From positions 434,001 to 498,000 of the forward strand of contig NZ_SOZH01000003.1 in assembly GCF_004519295.1 (NCBI RefSeq): a stretch of DNA of 64,000 bases, given 5' to 3'. Made by a program: the position numbers and the translations under genes. Shown piece by piece: positions 1-9,860 of this stretch (positions are counted from its first letter, which is position 1; every line of letters starts with the position of its first letter). The stretch comes from Cellulosimicrobium funkei (GTDB lineage: Bacteria; Actinomycetota; Actinomycetes; Actinomycetales; Cellulomonadaceae). Under the pieces are notes generated by a model that saw only the letters and a list, made by a program, of their open reading frames with translations, had not been told where the DNA came from and ran no database searches.

Positions 1-1323
<1,323 letters not shown>

Positions 1324-1743
1324 TCAGGCCGTGATCGTCGGCTTCATCTCGACGATGCGCGCGAGCAGCCCGTTGACGAACGACGGCGAGTCGTCGGTCG
1401 ACAGGGAGCGCGCGAGGTCGACGGCCTCGTCGATCGCGACGACGTCGGGGACGTCGTCGTTGAAGAGGATCTCCCAGCCGCCGATGCGCAGCAGCGCCCG
1501 GTCGACGGCGGGCATGCGCTCGAGCGTCCACCCGTGGGAGTACGTCTCGAGCAGCTCGTCGATGCGCTCGCGGTGGGCGAGCACACCCTCGACGATGTCG
1601 ACCGCGTACTGCGGCAGCGCGGTCTGCGCCGTCCCGGGGTCGGCGACGCGCTCCGCGAGGAGGGTCGTCGGGTCCACGTGACGCTGCTCCGCCTCGAAGA
1701 GGACGTCGAGCGCGCGCTTGCGCGCCTTGGTGCGTGCGGCCAT
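1324..1743 (-). CDS. nusB: Transcription antitermination factor NusB
   Basis: The 139-residue protein is the usual length and aligns throughout with NusB, which binds boxA RNA together with NusE (S10) in rRNA antitermination complexes. Typical segments are the basic N-terminus with ARKRALDVLFEAE and the C-terminal helices RALLRIGGWEIL and VAIDEAVDLARS. It starts at the ATG at 1743, 33 bp after efp, and shares its operon. The efp-nusB order is conserved across bacteria. Confidence 0.96.
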   Translation of the reverse strand: MAARTKARKRALDVLFEAEQRHVDPTTLLAERVADPGTAQTALPQYAVDIVEGVLAHRERIDELLETYSHGWTLERMPAVDRALLRIGGWEILFNDDVPDVVAIDEAVDLARSLSTDDSPSFVNGLLARIVEMKPTITA

Positions 1744-1776
1744 GTCAGTCCGTCGTCTGTCCGTCGGTGCCGGCGG

Positions 1777-2340
1777 TCAGTCGTTCACGCGGCCGAGGTA
1801 CGACCCGTCACGCGTGTCGACCTTGACCTTGGTGCCCTGCTCGAGGAAGAGCGGGACCTGGATCTGCGCGCCCGTCTCGAGCGTCGCGGGCTTGGTGCCG
1901 CCCGTCGAGCGGTCGCCCTGCAGGCCCGGCTCGGTGTACGTGATCTCGAGGACGACCGAGGCGGGCAGCTCGATGTAGAGCGGCTGGCCGTCGTTCGACG
2001 CGATGAGCACGTTCTGGTTCTCGAGCATGTAGTCCTTGGCGTCGCCCACGATCTCGGCACCCACCGTGATCTGGTCGTACGTCGAGGTGTCCATGAACAC
2101 GTAGTCCGCGCCGTCCTGGTACAGGTACTGGAAGTCACGGCGGTCGACGTTGGCGGTCTCGATCTTGAGGCCGGCGTTGAACGTCTTGTCGATCGTCTTG
2201 CCCGTCATGACGTTCTTGATCTTGGTGCGGACGAACGCGCCACCCTTGCCGGGCTTGACGTGCTGGAACTCGATCACGGTCCACAGCTGGCCGTCGAGTC
2301 GCAGCACGGTGCCGTTCTTGATGTCGTTGGTGGTCGCCAC
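1777..2340 (-). CDS. efp: Elongation factor P
   Basis: EF-P enters the ribosomal E site and rescues ribosomes stalled on polyproline. The 187-residue protein has all three beta-barrel domains. The tip loop of domain I reads [10 protein letters not shown], with Lys32 at the position that is modified in many bacteria; no modification enzyme (EpmA, YmfI, EarP) is encoded nearby. The C-terminal GSYLGRVND resembles the family ending. The start is GTG at 2340 with AGGAAG upstream. It probably heads the efp-nusB operon. Confidence 0.96.
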   Translation of the reverse strand: MATTNDIKNGTVLRLDGQLWTVIEFQHVKPGKGGAFVRTKIKNVMTGKTIDKTFNAGLKIETANVDRRDFQYLYQDGADYVFMDTSTYDQITVGAEIVGDAKDYMLENQNVLIASNDGQPLYIELPASVVLEITYTEPGLQGDRSTGGTKPATLETGAQIQVPLFLEQGTKVKVDTRDGSYLGRVND

Positions 2341-2447
2341 GTTCGTCTTCCTGTCGGAGGGTCAGCGGTCCCGTCGACGCGCTGCCGCGTGCCGGGACGG
2401 CACGACGGGGCCACGAGAGCGGGATGCGGAAATGGGCCTTGACGATC

Positions 2448-2930
2448 TTACCGGAGCGCGGCGAGGACCGCGTTCGCCACGACGCCCAGGGTCGCCGCCC
2501 AGCACATCGAGGCGAGCGTCCCGATGACGAAGCGCTCCGACGCGACGGGGTGCTCGCGCAGCTCGGGGTAGCGGCCGAGGCCCTTGATCGCGACGACGAA
2601 GGCGATGCCGCCCGGCTCGCCCGCGAGGAGGCAGCCCGTGATCGCGAACCGCTCGAGGATCCCGATCCACGTCCCGCCGCGCAGGGCCTTGACGGCCTCC
2701 GTCCCGATCGGCCCCGTCGTCGGAGGGGGCGGCGGGGGCACCGGGACGGCCGCCGGGTCCGCCGGGGCACCGCGCCGCGGCCGGCCGGCGCGACCCGGGG
2801 CGGCGGAGCCGCCCGCGCGCGCCGCCGCGCGCAGGACCCCCTGGGTCACGGGGCCGCCGCCGAGGACGCTCGCGGCGAGCGCGACCACCCAGACGAGCAC
2901 CACGAGCACGACCGTCACCGGGTCCGTCAC
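2448..2930 (-). CDS. Membrane protein coupled to the SatD-like gene
   Basis: Unrecognised 160-residue protein. It has an N-terminal membrane segment (about residues 5-25), a Pro-rich cytoplasmic or linker stretch containing six consecutive prolines near residue 70, and two further hydrophobic segments near residues 100-120 and 135-158. The GTG at 2930 overlaps the SatD-like stop codon (GTGA), so the two are translationally coupled and probably act together. A satD gene followed by a membrane-protein gene recalls the streptococcal sat genes, but no specific homology is claimed. Confidence 0.75.
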   Translation of the reverse strand: MTDPVTVVLVVLVWVVALAASVLGGGPVTQGVLRAAARAGGSAAPGRAGRPRRGAPADPAAVPVPPPPPPTTGPIGTEAVKALRGGTWIGILERFAITGCLLAGEPGGIAFVVAIKGLGRYPELREHPVASERFVIGTLASMCWAATLGVVANAVLAALR

Positions 2931-3565
2931 GCCTTCTCCTCCTGCCGGTCCACCGGCGGCCCCTCGTGGAGCTCGCCCAGCAGCCTCGCGACCACGGGCC
3001 GCGCCGCCGCCTCCTCGGGCCACAGCGCGGTGCGCAGCCGCTGGCTGACCGCCTGCTCGGACACGCCGAGCGCGCGAGCCACATCCTTCTGGGTACCACC
3101 CACACGCGCCAGCGCGTCGACGGCCTCCCACCCGGGCGCGGTGCGCCGGTCCACGACCGCCGCGAGGAGGCGCAGGAGCGCCTCGACCTCCGCGGCGCGC
3201 GCCGCGGGCTCCCCACGGACGGCCACGGGCGCGGTCGCCGCGCGCGACTTCGCCTGCTCGACCGCCTCGCGGGCGCGCACGAACGCCGTGCCCGACGCCT
3301 CGCGCGAGACCGCGGGCAGCGGCTCGTCGACCGGCCCGACGCCGAGGCCGACGCTCCAGCCGCCGTCGCGCAGGAGGTCGAGCACGACCTCGACGACGGC
3401 CTCCGGGTCGTCGAGGACGCCCTGGACCTCGTCGCCGACCGTTCGGGCGAACGGGACGACGACGCCGCCGCGGCCCGCCAGCATCTCGTCGAGCCGCGCG
3501 AGCACCTCGGGGACGCGGTCGGGACGACCGGTGCTCCCCCGCTGGTCGACGGTCAGCACGTACAT
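2927..3565 (-). CDS. SatD-family-like regulator with C-terminal helix-turn-helix
   Basis: The 212-residue protein begins MYVLTVDQRGS, resembling the N-terminus of SatD-like proteins, and ends with a helix-turn-helix, TQKDVARALGVSEQAVSQRL (about residues 154-173). The N-terminal part has a nucleotidyl-cyclase-like pattern (DEVQGVLDDPEAVVEVV) but no ligand can be assigned. The frame is open to a TTG at 3601, but the ATG at 3565 is preferred: a -10 box, TAGCCT, sits 7 nt upstream, implying a leaderless mRNA. It probably controls itself and the coupled membrane gene through the adjacent palindromes. Family assignment is from memory and moderate. Confidence 0.7.
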   Translation of the reverse strand: MYVLTVDQRGSTGRPDRVPEVLARLDEMLAGRGGVVVPFARTVGDEVQGVLDDPEAVVEVVLDLLRDGGWSVGLGVGPVDEPLPAVSREASGTAFVRAREAVEQAKSRAATAPVAVRGEPAARAAEVEALLRLLAAVVDRRTAPGWEAVDALARVGGTQKDVARALGVSEQAVSQRLRTALWPEEAAARPVVARLLGELHEGPPVDRQEEKA

Positions 3566-3572
3566 GACATCA

Positions 3573-3630
3573 AGGCTAGACCCTTGTTCGTCGACCATCA
3601 AGCCCCCAGGCTTGATCAGGGCAGATCAAG
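3573..3630 (-). promoter_or_regulatory. Leaderless promoter with nested CTTGAT/ATCAAG palindromes
   Basis: On the minus strand TTGATG (3601-3596), a 17-bp spacer and TAGCCT (3578-3573) form a promoter whose transcript would start at or next to the ATG at 3565. Two perfect inverted repeats overlap it: ATCAAGCC/GGCTTGAT with a 4-bp centre (3597-3616) and CTTGATC/GATCAAG with a 6-bp centre (3611-3630). The two share one arm, and the first contains the -35 hexamer. A further half-site, ATCAAG, is at 3569-3574. This looks like an operator for a dimeric HTH protein; the 3597-3616 hairpin could alternatively terminate aroQ. Confidence 0.6.
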
Positions 3631-4081
3631 CCCGGGTCCCGCGCAGGCGCGCGGCGACGGCCTCGAGCGCGAGCCGGTAGGAGTCGAAGCCGAAGCCCGC
3701 GACCGTGCCGGTCGCGACCGCCCCCACGACGGAGTGGCTGCGGAACGCCTCGCGCGCCGCCGGGTTGCTGAGGTGGACCTCGACCAGCAGCAGGCCGGAC
3801 GTCGTGACCTGCGCGGCGGCGTCGCGCACCGCGTACGAGTAGTGCGTGAACGCGGCCGGGTTGAGCACCACGTGGGCCCGCGCGTCGACGGCCTCGTGCA
3901 GCCAGCCGACGAGCTCGGACTCGTCGTCGGTCTGCCGCACGTCGACGGCGAGGTCGAGCGCGCTCCCCCACGTCGTCGCCGACTCGCGGAGGTCCGCCAT
4001 CGAGGCCGAGCCGTAGATCTCCGGCTCGCGCACGCCGAGCCGGCCGAGGTTGGGTCCGTTGAGGACGAGCACGCGTTCCAT
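3626..4081 (-). CDS. aroQ: Type II 3-dehydroquinate dehydratase
   Basis: Dehydrates 3-dehydroquinate in the shikimate pathway. The 151-residue protein has the type II hallmarks: LNGPNLGRLG at 8-17, Arg18 and Tyr23 in REPEIYG, Asn74 in LNPAAFTH, and His103 in VEVHLSNP. The ATG at 4081 starts exactly at the family N-terminus, although the frame is open to 4225. It is separated from aroB by the plus-strand GDPD gene, so it is not in the aroB-K-C operon. Its stop codon lies within the palindromic control region of the SatD-like gene. Confidence 0.95.
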   Translation of the reverse strand: MERVLVLNGPNLGRLGVREPEIYGSASMADLRESATTWGSALDLAVDVRQTDDESELVGWLHEAVDARAHVVLNPAAFTHYSYAVRDAAAQVTTSGLLLVEVHLSNPAAREAFRSHSVVGAVATGTVAGFGFDSYRLALEAVAARLRGTRA

Positions 4082-4278
4082 GGCGCCCGAGCCTAGCCGT
4101 GCCGGAGCGAGCGACGGCGACACGTCCGGGGCCGCTCCCGACGGGCGACGGACCACGGCCTCGGGCAGGCTGGCGGGGTGACCTTCAGCGCTGCCCGTCC
4201 CCGACCTCCGGCACGGCACCCGCACCTGCGCTCCGCGCCCGTCCCCGCATCGTCCGGCGCGCGTCCGCGGACAGCAGC

Positions 4279-5046
4279 ATGAGCGCGACGCGCTACCTCG
4301 ACGCCCCGTTCGCGGCGCTCGCGCACCGCGGCTTCTCGCGCGACGGTCTCGAGAACTCGATGGCGGCGTTCGCGGCGGCCCGCGAGCTGGGGCTCCGGTA
4401 CGTCGAGACGGACGCGCACGCGACGTCGGACGGCGTCGCGGTGGCGCTCCACGACGCCTCGCTGGACCGGACGACCGACGCGCGCGGCCTGGTCGCCGAC
4501 CTCCCGTGGCGCACGGTGCGCACCGCCCGGATCGGCGGCCGGGAGCCGGTGCCGTCGCTGGAGGACGTCCTCGGGACGTGGCCGGACCTCCGCGTGAACG
4601 TCGACGTCAAGTCGGCCGCGGCGGCCGAGCCCGTCGCGCGCGCGATCGAGCGCACGCGCGCGCACGACCGCGTGTGCGTCGCGTCGTTCGCCGCGTCGCG
4701 GCGGGAGGCGACCGTGGCGCGGCTCTCGCGCCCCGTGACCGTGTCCGGCGCGCGAGGCGCGGTGGTGGGCATGCTGCTCGCAGGGCGGGCGCGCGCGGAC
4801 GCGCTCGCCCGCCTCGCGGCCCGCTCGGTCGACTGCCTCCAGGTCCCAGTGCGCGAGGGCTGGGTCCGGGTCGTGGACTCGGCGTTCGTGCGGGCCGCGC
4901 ACCGGGCCGGCGTCGCGGTGCACGCCTGGACGGTCAACGACGCGCCGACGATGCACCGGCTGCTCGACCTCGGGGTCGACGGCATCGTCACCGACCGCTC
5001 GGACGTGCTGCGCGACGTGCTCCGCGGACGAGGGCTCTGGGCCTGA
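4279..5046 (+). CDS. Glycerophosphodiester phosphodiesterase
   Basis: Hydrolyses glycerophosphodiesters to sn-glycerol 3-phosphate and an alcohol. The 255-residue protein has the GDPD signatures AHRG (15-18), EN (25-26), ETD (43-45) and HD (58-59), and the C-terminal VHAWTVND and GVDGIVTDRSD motifs. There is no signal peptide, so it is probably cytosolic. The ATG at 4279 is chosen because it starts just before the TIM barrel; the upstream open frame is low-complexity. It lies on the plus strand between aroQ and aroB, 16 bp from the convergent aroB stop, and seems to be an insertion into the aro cluster. Confidence 0.9.
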   Translation: MSATRYLDAPFAALAHRGFSRDGLENSMAAFAAARELGLRYVETDAHATSDGVAVALHDASLDRTTDARGLVADLPWRTVRTARIGGREPVPSLEDVLGTWPDLRVNVDVKSAAAAEPVARAIERTRAHDRVCVASFAASRREATVARLSRPVTVSGARGAVVGMLLAGRARADALARLAARSVDCLQVPVREGWVRVVDSAFVRAAHRAGVAVHAWTVNDAPTMHRLLDLGVDGIVTDRSDVLRDVLRGRGLWA

Positions 5047-5062
5047 CCCTGCCGGGGATCCG

Positions 5063-6238
5063 TCAGAGGGCGATCGGCCCGCGGCCCACCGGGGCGTCCG
5101 CCGCGATCTCGGCGTAGGCCGCGGCGAGGAGCGTCGGGTCCGGGCCCTCGAGGCGCGTCGGGCGGGCGACGTCGTCGAGCACCACGAAGCGCAGGAGGTC
5201 GCCGCGCGACTTCTTGTCGCGGCGCATGGCGGACAGCAGCTGCTCCCACCGGTCGCCCCGGTAGGTGAGGGGCAGCCCGAGCGAGCCAAGGATCGCGCGG
5301 TGGCGGTCGACGACGGCGTCGTCCAGCTTCCCGGCGAGGCGCGAGAGCTCGGCGGCGAACACCATGCCGACGGAGACGGCCGCTCCGTGGCGCCACTGGT
5401 AGCGCTCGGTGAGCTCGACGGCGTGGCCCAGCGTGTGGCCGTAGTTGAGGATCTCGCGCAGCCCGGCCTCCTTGAGGTCCTCCCCCACGACGCGCGCCTT
5501 GACCGCGACCGAGCGCTCGACGAGCTCGGCGACGACGGCCCAGGTCTCGTCCGTCGTCGGCCGGGTGCCCCACGCGGCGAGCGCGTCGGCGTGCGCCTCG
5601 ACGAGCTCGAGGATGCGCTCGTCCGCGATGAACCCCGTCTTGACGACCTCCGCGAGCCCCGCGACGAAGTCCCAGCGCCCGAGCGACTCCAGGGCCGCGA
5701 GGTCGCACAGGACGCCGGCCGGCGGGTGGAACGCGCCGACGAGGTTCTTGCCCTCGGCGGTGTTGATGCCGGTCTTGCCCCCGACCGCGGCGTCGACCAT
5801 CGCGAGGAGCGTCGTCGGCACGTGCACCACGCGGATGCCGCGCAGCCAGGTCGCGGCGACGAAGCCGCCGAGGTCCGTCGTCGCGCCGCCGCCGACCGTG
5901 ACGACCGCGTCCGTGCGCGTGAAGTCCAGCTGCCCGAGCACGCCCCACAGGAATGCGGCGACCTGAGCGGTCTTGGCCTCCTCGGCGTCCGGCACCTCCG
6001 CGACGTACGCCTCGTAGCCCGACGCCTTGAGGTCCTCGTGGACGACCTCGGCCGTCGCGGCGAGGGCCGCGGGGTGCACGACGAGCACCCGGCGCACCGA
6101 GCCGCCGAGCATCGCGGGCAGCTCGCCGAGCAGGTGGCGCCCCACGACGACGTCGTACGGCTGCTCGCCCGCGACCCGCACGCGCGTCGGCGCGGCGGCG
6201 GCCGGGTCCTGGGCGGGGGTGGTGGCGTCGGGGGTCAC
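5063..6238 (-). CDS. aroB: 3-dehydroquinate synthase
   Basis: Converts DAHP to 3-dehydroquinate, the second shikimate step, using NAD and a divalent metal. The 391-residue protein shows the NAD-binding [11 protein letters not shown] and [18 protein letters not shown] segments and the metal-site [14 protein letters not shown]. The first 20 or so residues are an Ala/Pro-rich extension. The GTG at 6238 overlaps the aroK stop (GTGA), so translation is coupled. It is the last gene of the aroC-aroK-aroB operon. Confidence 0.96.
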   Translation of the reverse strand: MTPDATTPAQDPAAAAPTRVRVAGEQPYDVVVGRHLLGELPAMLGGSVRRVLVVHPAALAATAEVVHEDLKASGYEAYVAEVPDAEEAKTAQVAAFLWGVLGQLDFTRTDAVVTVGGGATTDLGGFVAATWLRGIRVVHVPTTLLAMVDAAVGGKTGINTAEGKNLVGAFHPPAGVLCDLAALESLGRWDFVAGLAEVVKTGFIADERILELVEAHADALAAWGTRPTTDETWAVVAELVERSVAVKARVVGEDLKEAGLREILNYGHTLGHAVELTERYQWRHGAAVSVGMVFAAELSRLAGKLDDAVVDRHRAILGSLGLPLTYRGDRWEQLLSAMRRDKKSRGDLLRFVVLDDVARPTRLEGPDPTLLAAAYAEIAADAPVGRGPIAL

Positions 6239-6861
6239 GCGTTCTCCTGTTCGACCGGGGTGCCGGCGGGGTCGGCCGGCGCGGGTGCGGGCGTCGTGCG
6301 CCCCGGGGTGCCGGGCGCGACGTCGCCCGCGAGGTGCCCGCGGATCTCGCGCGCGACCTGGGCGGGCGTGCGCGCGTCGGTGACGACGTGCAGCGTCGAG
6401 ACCCGCTCGTAGACGGGGCGACGCGCCTCCATGAGGGCGGCCCAGCGCGCCCGCGGGTTGCCGAGCAGGAGCGGGCGCGCCTGGTTGAGGCCGACGCGCG
6501 GCGCGGCGTGCGCGAGGCTCACGTCGAGGAACACGACCGTCCCGCCCGCGGCGACGTACGCCGCGAGCGCGGTCTGCGTGTGCTCGTCGAGCACCGCGCC
6601 GCCGCCCAGGGCGAGGACGCCGTCGTGCGTGGCGAGCGCGGTCGTCACCGCCTCGCGCTCGAGCTCGCGGAAGTGCGGCTCGCCGTGGTCGACGAAGATG
6701 TCCGCGACCGGCTTCCCGGCCGTGGTCTCGACGTCGACGTCCGTGTCGCGCTGCGCGAGGCCGAGCAGCTCGGCCAGGTGGCGCGCGACGGTCGACTTCC
6801 CGCTGCCGGGCGGGCCGACCAGCACGACGACCGGGCGGGTCCCCGGGGCGACGGGCGTCAT
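6235..6861 (-). CDS. aroK: Shikimate kinase
   Basis: Phosphorylates shikimate at the 3-position. The P-loop GPPGSGKS is at residues 16-23, the shikimate-binding Asp lies in QRDTDVDVE (about 38-45), and GGGA is at 86-89. The 208-residue length is longer than the usual 170 or so because of an Ala/Pro/Thr-rich C-terminal tail. The ATG at 6861 overlaps the aroC stop by one base (TGATG), and its own end overlaps aroB. Clear identity. Confidence 0.95.
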   Translation of the reverse strand: MTPVAPGTRPVVVLVGPPGSGKSTVARHLAELLGLAQRDTDVDVETTAGKPVADIFVDHGEPHFRELEREAVTTALATHDGVLALGGGAVLDEHTQTALAAYVAAGGTVVFLDVSLAHAAPRVGLNQARPLLLGNPRARWAALMEARRPVYERVSTLHVVTDARTPAQVAREIRGHLAGDVAPGTPGRTTPAPAPADPAGTPVEQENA

Positions 6862-8078
6862 CAGCGCTGCAGCTCGGGGATCGCGGCGAGGTACGCCTCG
6901 GCGTTCCGGCGGACCTCCGCGACGGAGTCGCCGCCGAACTTCTCGAGCGCCTGCTCGGCGAGCACGAGCGCGACCATCGCCTCGGCGACGACCGCCGCGG
7001 GCGGGACCGCGCACACGTCGGAGCGCTGGTGCTGGGCCTTGGCGACGTCGCCGGTGACGACGTCGACCGTCGCGAGCGCGCGCGGCACCGTCGAGATCGG
7101 CTTCATGGCGGCGCGCACGCGCACCACCTCGCCGTTCGACATGCCGCCCTCGACGCCGCCGGCACGGTTGCTGCGACGGTGGATGCGGCCGTCGGCGCCG
7201 CGCTCGATCTCGTCGTGCGCGGCGGACCCGCGGCGGTGCGCGGTGCGGAAGCCGTCGCCGACCTCGACGCCCTTGATCGCCTGGATACCCATCAGGACGG
7301 CGGCGAGGCGCGCGTCGAGGCGACGGTCGCTCTGCGCGTAGGTGCCCAGGCCGGAGGGGACCCCGTACGCGAGCACCTCGACGACGCCGCCGAGGGTGTC
7401 GCCCGCCTTCTGGCACTCGTCGATCTCCGCGACCATGGCCGCGGAGGCGTCCGGGTCGAAGCAGCGCACCGGGTCCGCGTCGAGCGCCGTGACGTCGTCG
7501 GGGCCGGGCACCGGCGCGTCCTCGGGGACCTCGACCGGCCCGATGGCGACGACGTGCGACACGAGCCGGACGCCGAGCGCCTGCTCGAGGAACTTCGCCG
7601 CGGCCGTGCCGAGCGCGACGCGCGTCGCCGTCTCGCGTGCCGAGGCGCGCTCGAGCACGGGGCGTGCGTCCTCGAAGCCGTACTTGCGCATGCCGACGAG
7701 GTCGGCGTGCCCCGGGCGGGGCCGGGTGAGCGGGCGGTTGCGCGCGATCTCCCGGACGTCGCCCGTCCCGGCGTCGACGAGCAGGGCCTCGGGCGGCACC
7801 GGGTCCGACGACATGACGTCGACCCACTTGGGCCACTCGGAGTTCGCGATCTCGATGGCCAGCGGCCCGCCCTGGGTCACGCCGTGGCGCAGGCCGCCGA
7901 GGACGCGCAGCTCGTCCTGCTCGAACTTCTGCCGCGAACCGCGGCCGTACCCGAGGCGGCGGCGCGCGAGCGCGGCGCGCACGTCGTCCGTCGTGAGCTC
8001 GACGCCCGCGGGCAGCCCGTCGAGGATCCCGACCAGCGCCTCGCCGTGCGACTCACCCGATGTCAACCAACGCAGCAT
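6861..8078 (-). CDS. aroC: Chorismate synthase
   Basis: Forms chorismate from EPSP using reduced FMN. The 405-residue protein has the family signatures GESHG near the N-terminus, [26 protein letters not shown] and [12 protein letters not shown]. Two ATGs are close together (8087 and 8078); 8078 is preferred because the GGGAGG at 8088-8093 is 9 nt away, whereas it abuts the upstream ATG. First gene of the aroC-aroK-aroB operon. Confidence 0.96.
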   Translation of the reverse strand: MLRWLTSGESHGEALVGILDGLPAGVELTTDDVRAALARRRLGYGRGSRQKFEQDELRVLGGLRHGVTQGGPLAIEIANSEWPKWVDVMSSDPVPPEALLVDAGTGDVREIARNRPLTRPRPGHADLVGMRKYGFEDARPVLERASARETATRVALGTAAAKFLEQALGVRLVSHVVAIGPVEVPEDAPVPGPDDVTALDADPVRCFDPDASAAMVAEIDECQKAGDTLGGVVEVLAYGVPSGLGTYAQSDRRLDARLAAVLMGIQAIKGVEVGDGFRTAHRRGSAAHDEIERGADGRIHRRSNRAGGVEGGMSNGEVVRVRAAMKPISTVPRALATVDVVTGDVAKAQHQRSDVCAVPPAAVVAEAMVALVLAEQALEKFGGDSVAEVRRNAEAYLAAIPELQR

Positions 8079-8248
8079 GATCGCCATCCTCCCACGTCGG
8101 CGCGCCCGTCCCGGCGGGCGCCCGCAGTACGGACCGACGGCGGTCGAGGGCTGCTGAGGTGACGCCGCGGCCCGCGCCGTGCCCGCCGACGCGGCGGTCT
8201 GTGGACGACGACGTCCCACGCCACCGCGGGCGCGCTACGGTGCCGCGC

Positions 8249-8967
8249 ATGGTCCAGCAGGGGGACGGGACGAGGCACGCCGCGGCATCGCTCCGCGGGT
8301 CGGGTGACGACGAACCGGACGAGGCACGGGAGGCCGTGGTCACCGCGGGTGCGCCGAGGACGTGGGGACGACGCCGTCGCGCCGACCTCGCCCGGGAGCT
8401 CCGGGTCGCGGGCCGGGCGGGTGGAGTGCTCGCGCTGCTCGCGGCGCTGGCCGCAGTGTGGTGGTCGGGCGCGTCGTGGGCGACGCCCGCCGTCGTGGTC
8501 GTCGCCGCGGCCGGTGCGCTGCTCGCCGTGGTCGACGTGCGCACCCACCGCCTGCCGGACGTGATCGTGGTCCCGACGGGGGCTGCCGTCGTCGCGCTGC
8601 TCGCGGTCGCGTCGCTCGCGGCGGGCGACGGTGCGCCGCTCGTCCGCGCGCTCGCCGGCGGCGCCCTGGGCTTCTGCGCCTACGCCGCGCCGCCGCGCTG
8701 CGGCTCGCGCACCCACCCGGGCTGGGGTTCGGCGACGTGAAGCTCGCCGGGACGCTCGGCACCCCGCTCGCGTGGCTCGGGTGGGCCGAGCTCGTCGCCG
8801 GGCTCCTCCTGCCGTTCCTGCTCGGCGGTGCGTGGGCGCTCGGCCTGGTGGTCTCGCGGCGCGCTCGCCGCGACACCGCGGTGGCCTTCGGCCCCTTCAT
8901 GGTGCTCGGCGCGGGCGTCGCCGCCGGCTGGGGGCAGACGACGACCGGCGCGGTCCTCGGCGGCTGA
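8249..8967 (+). pseudogene. Type IV prepilin peptidase (A24), interrupted by a single-base frameshift
   Basis: A24 aspartic peptidases cleave and methylate type IV and Tad prepilins in the inner membrane. The first part (8249 to about 8691) carries the first catalytic motif, AVVDVRTHRLPD. The second part, in another frame to 8967, carries the second, GFGDVKLAG. Reading through needs one extra base near 8690: inserting a G would give an Ala-rich stretch leading into LRLAHPPGLGFGDVK. Both catalytic Asp residues survive, so it may be a recent mutation or sequencing error. The ATG at 8249 has TACGGT 7 nt upstream, suggesting a leaderless mRNA. A prepilin peptidase between aroC and aroE also occurs in mycobacteria, as I recall. 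Confidence 0.8.
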
Positions 8968-8981
8968 GCGCGCCGTCGGGC

Positions 8982-9860
8982 TCAGACCGGGGCGCCGAGC
9001 GCGGAGCCGAGGGCGCGGTCCATCGTCGCCAGCGGCGCGGCCCTGCCCGTCATGAGCCGCACCTGCTCGGCCGCCTGGTGCAGGAGCATGCGCTCGCCGC
9101 CGACGACGGTGCCGCCGCCCGCGGTCCAGGCGACGGACAGCGCGGTGGGCCGGGGGTCGTAGACGACGTCGAGGAGGACCCCGCCGGGCGTCGCCCCGGC
9201 CCGGGACAGCGCGTCCGCCACCGGGTCGGCGGCACGCGACGGCAGGGTGGCCACGACGGCGTCCGAGCGCGCGAGGCGGTCGACGAGCGCGGGCGACGCC
9301 GGGTCCAGCACCTCGAACCGCGGCTCGACGCCCATCCGGTGCGCGGCGCGCTGGAGGCTGCCCGTGCGCCCGAGCGAGCGCACGAGGACGGTCGGCGCGG
9401 CGCAGCCCAGCTGCGCGAGCGCGGCGAGCGTCGAGGCGGCGGTCGCGCCGGCGCCCAGCACGACGGCGGAACGGACCTCCCGCTCCCCCAGCCCTTCGCG
9501 CAGCGCCGCGACGAGGCCGTGCACGTCGGTGTTCGTCCCGACGAACGTCGGTCGCGTCCCGCCCGTGGGCTGCACCACGAGCGTGTTGACCGCCCCGACG
9601 ACGTTCGCGAGCGGGTCGACGTGGTCCAGCAGCGGGATCACCGCGTGCTTGAGCGGCATGGTGAGGCTCAGGCCCGCCCACGAGGCGTCGAGGCCGTTGA
9701 CGAAGGCCGGGAGCTGCTCCTCGGTCGTGTCGATCGCCTCGTACGACCACCCGTCGAGCCCGAGCGCGTCGTACGCGGCACGGTGCAGCACCGGGGACAG
9801 CGAGTGCGCGACGGGGTGGCCGAGGACGGCCGCACGTCGTGGTGGGCGCGTCGTGCTCAC
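8982..9860 (-). CDS. aroE: Shikimate dehydrogenase
   Basis: NADP-dependent reduction of 3-dehydroshikimate. The 292-residue protein has the substrate site SLSP at 20-23, catalytic Lys71 in MPLKHAV, Asp112 in GTNTDVHG, and the nucleotide loop GAGATA at 136-141. The GTG at 9860 overlaps the mltG stop (GTGA). The frame is open further upstream but shows no family similarity there. It follows mltG and ruvX, an order conserved in actinobacteria, and is separate from the aroC-K-B operon. Confidence 0.93.
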   Translation of the reverse strand: MSTTRPPRRAAVLGHPVAHSLSPVLHRAAYDALGLDGWSYEAIDTTEEQLPAFVNGLDASWAGLSLTMPLKHAVIPLLDHVDPLANVVGAVNTLVVQPTGGTRPTFVGTNTDVHGLVAALREGLGEREVRSAVVLGAGATAASTLAALAQLGCAAPTVLVRSLGRTGSLQRAAHRMGVEPRFEVLDPASPALVDRLARSDAVVATLPSRAADPVADALSRAGATPGGVLLDVVYDPRPTALSVAWTAGGGTVVGGERMLLHQAAEQVRLMTGRAAPLATMDRALGSALGAPV

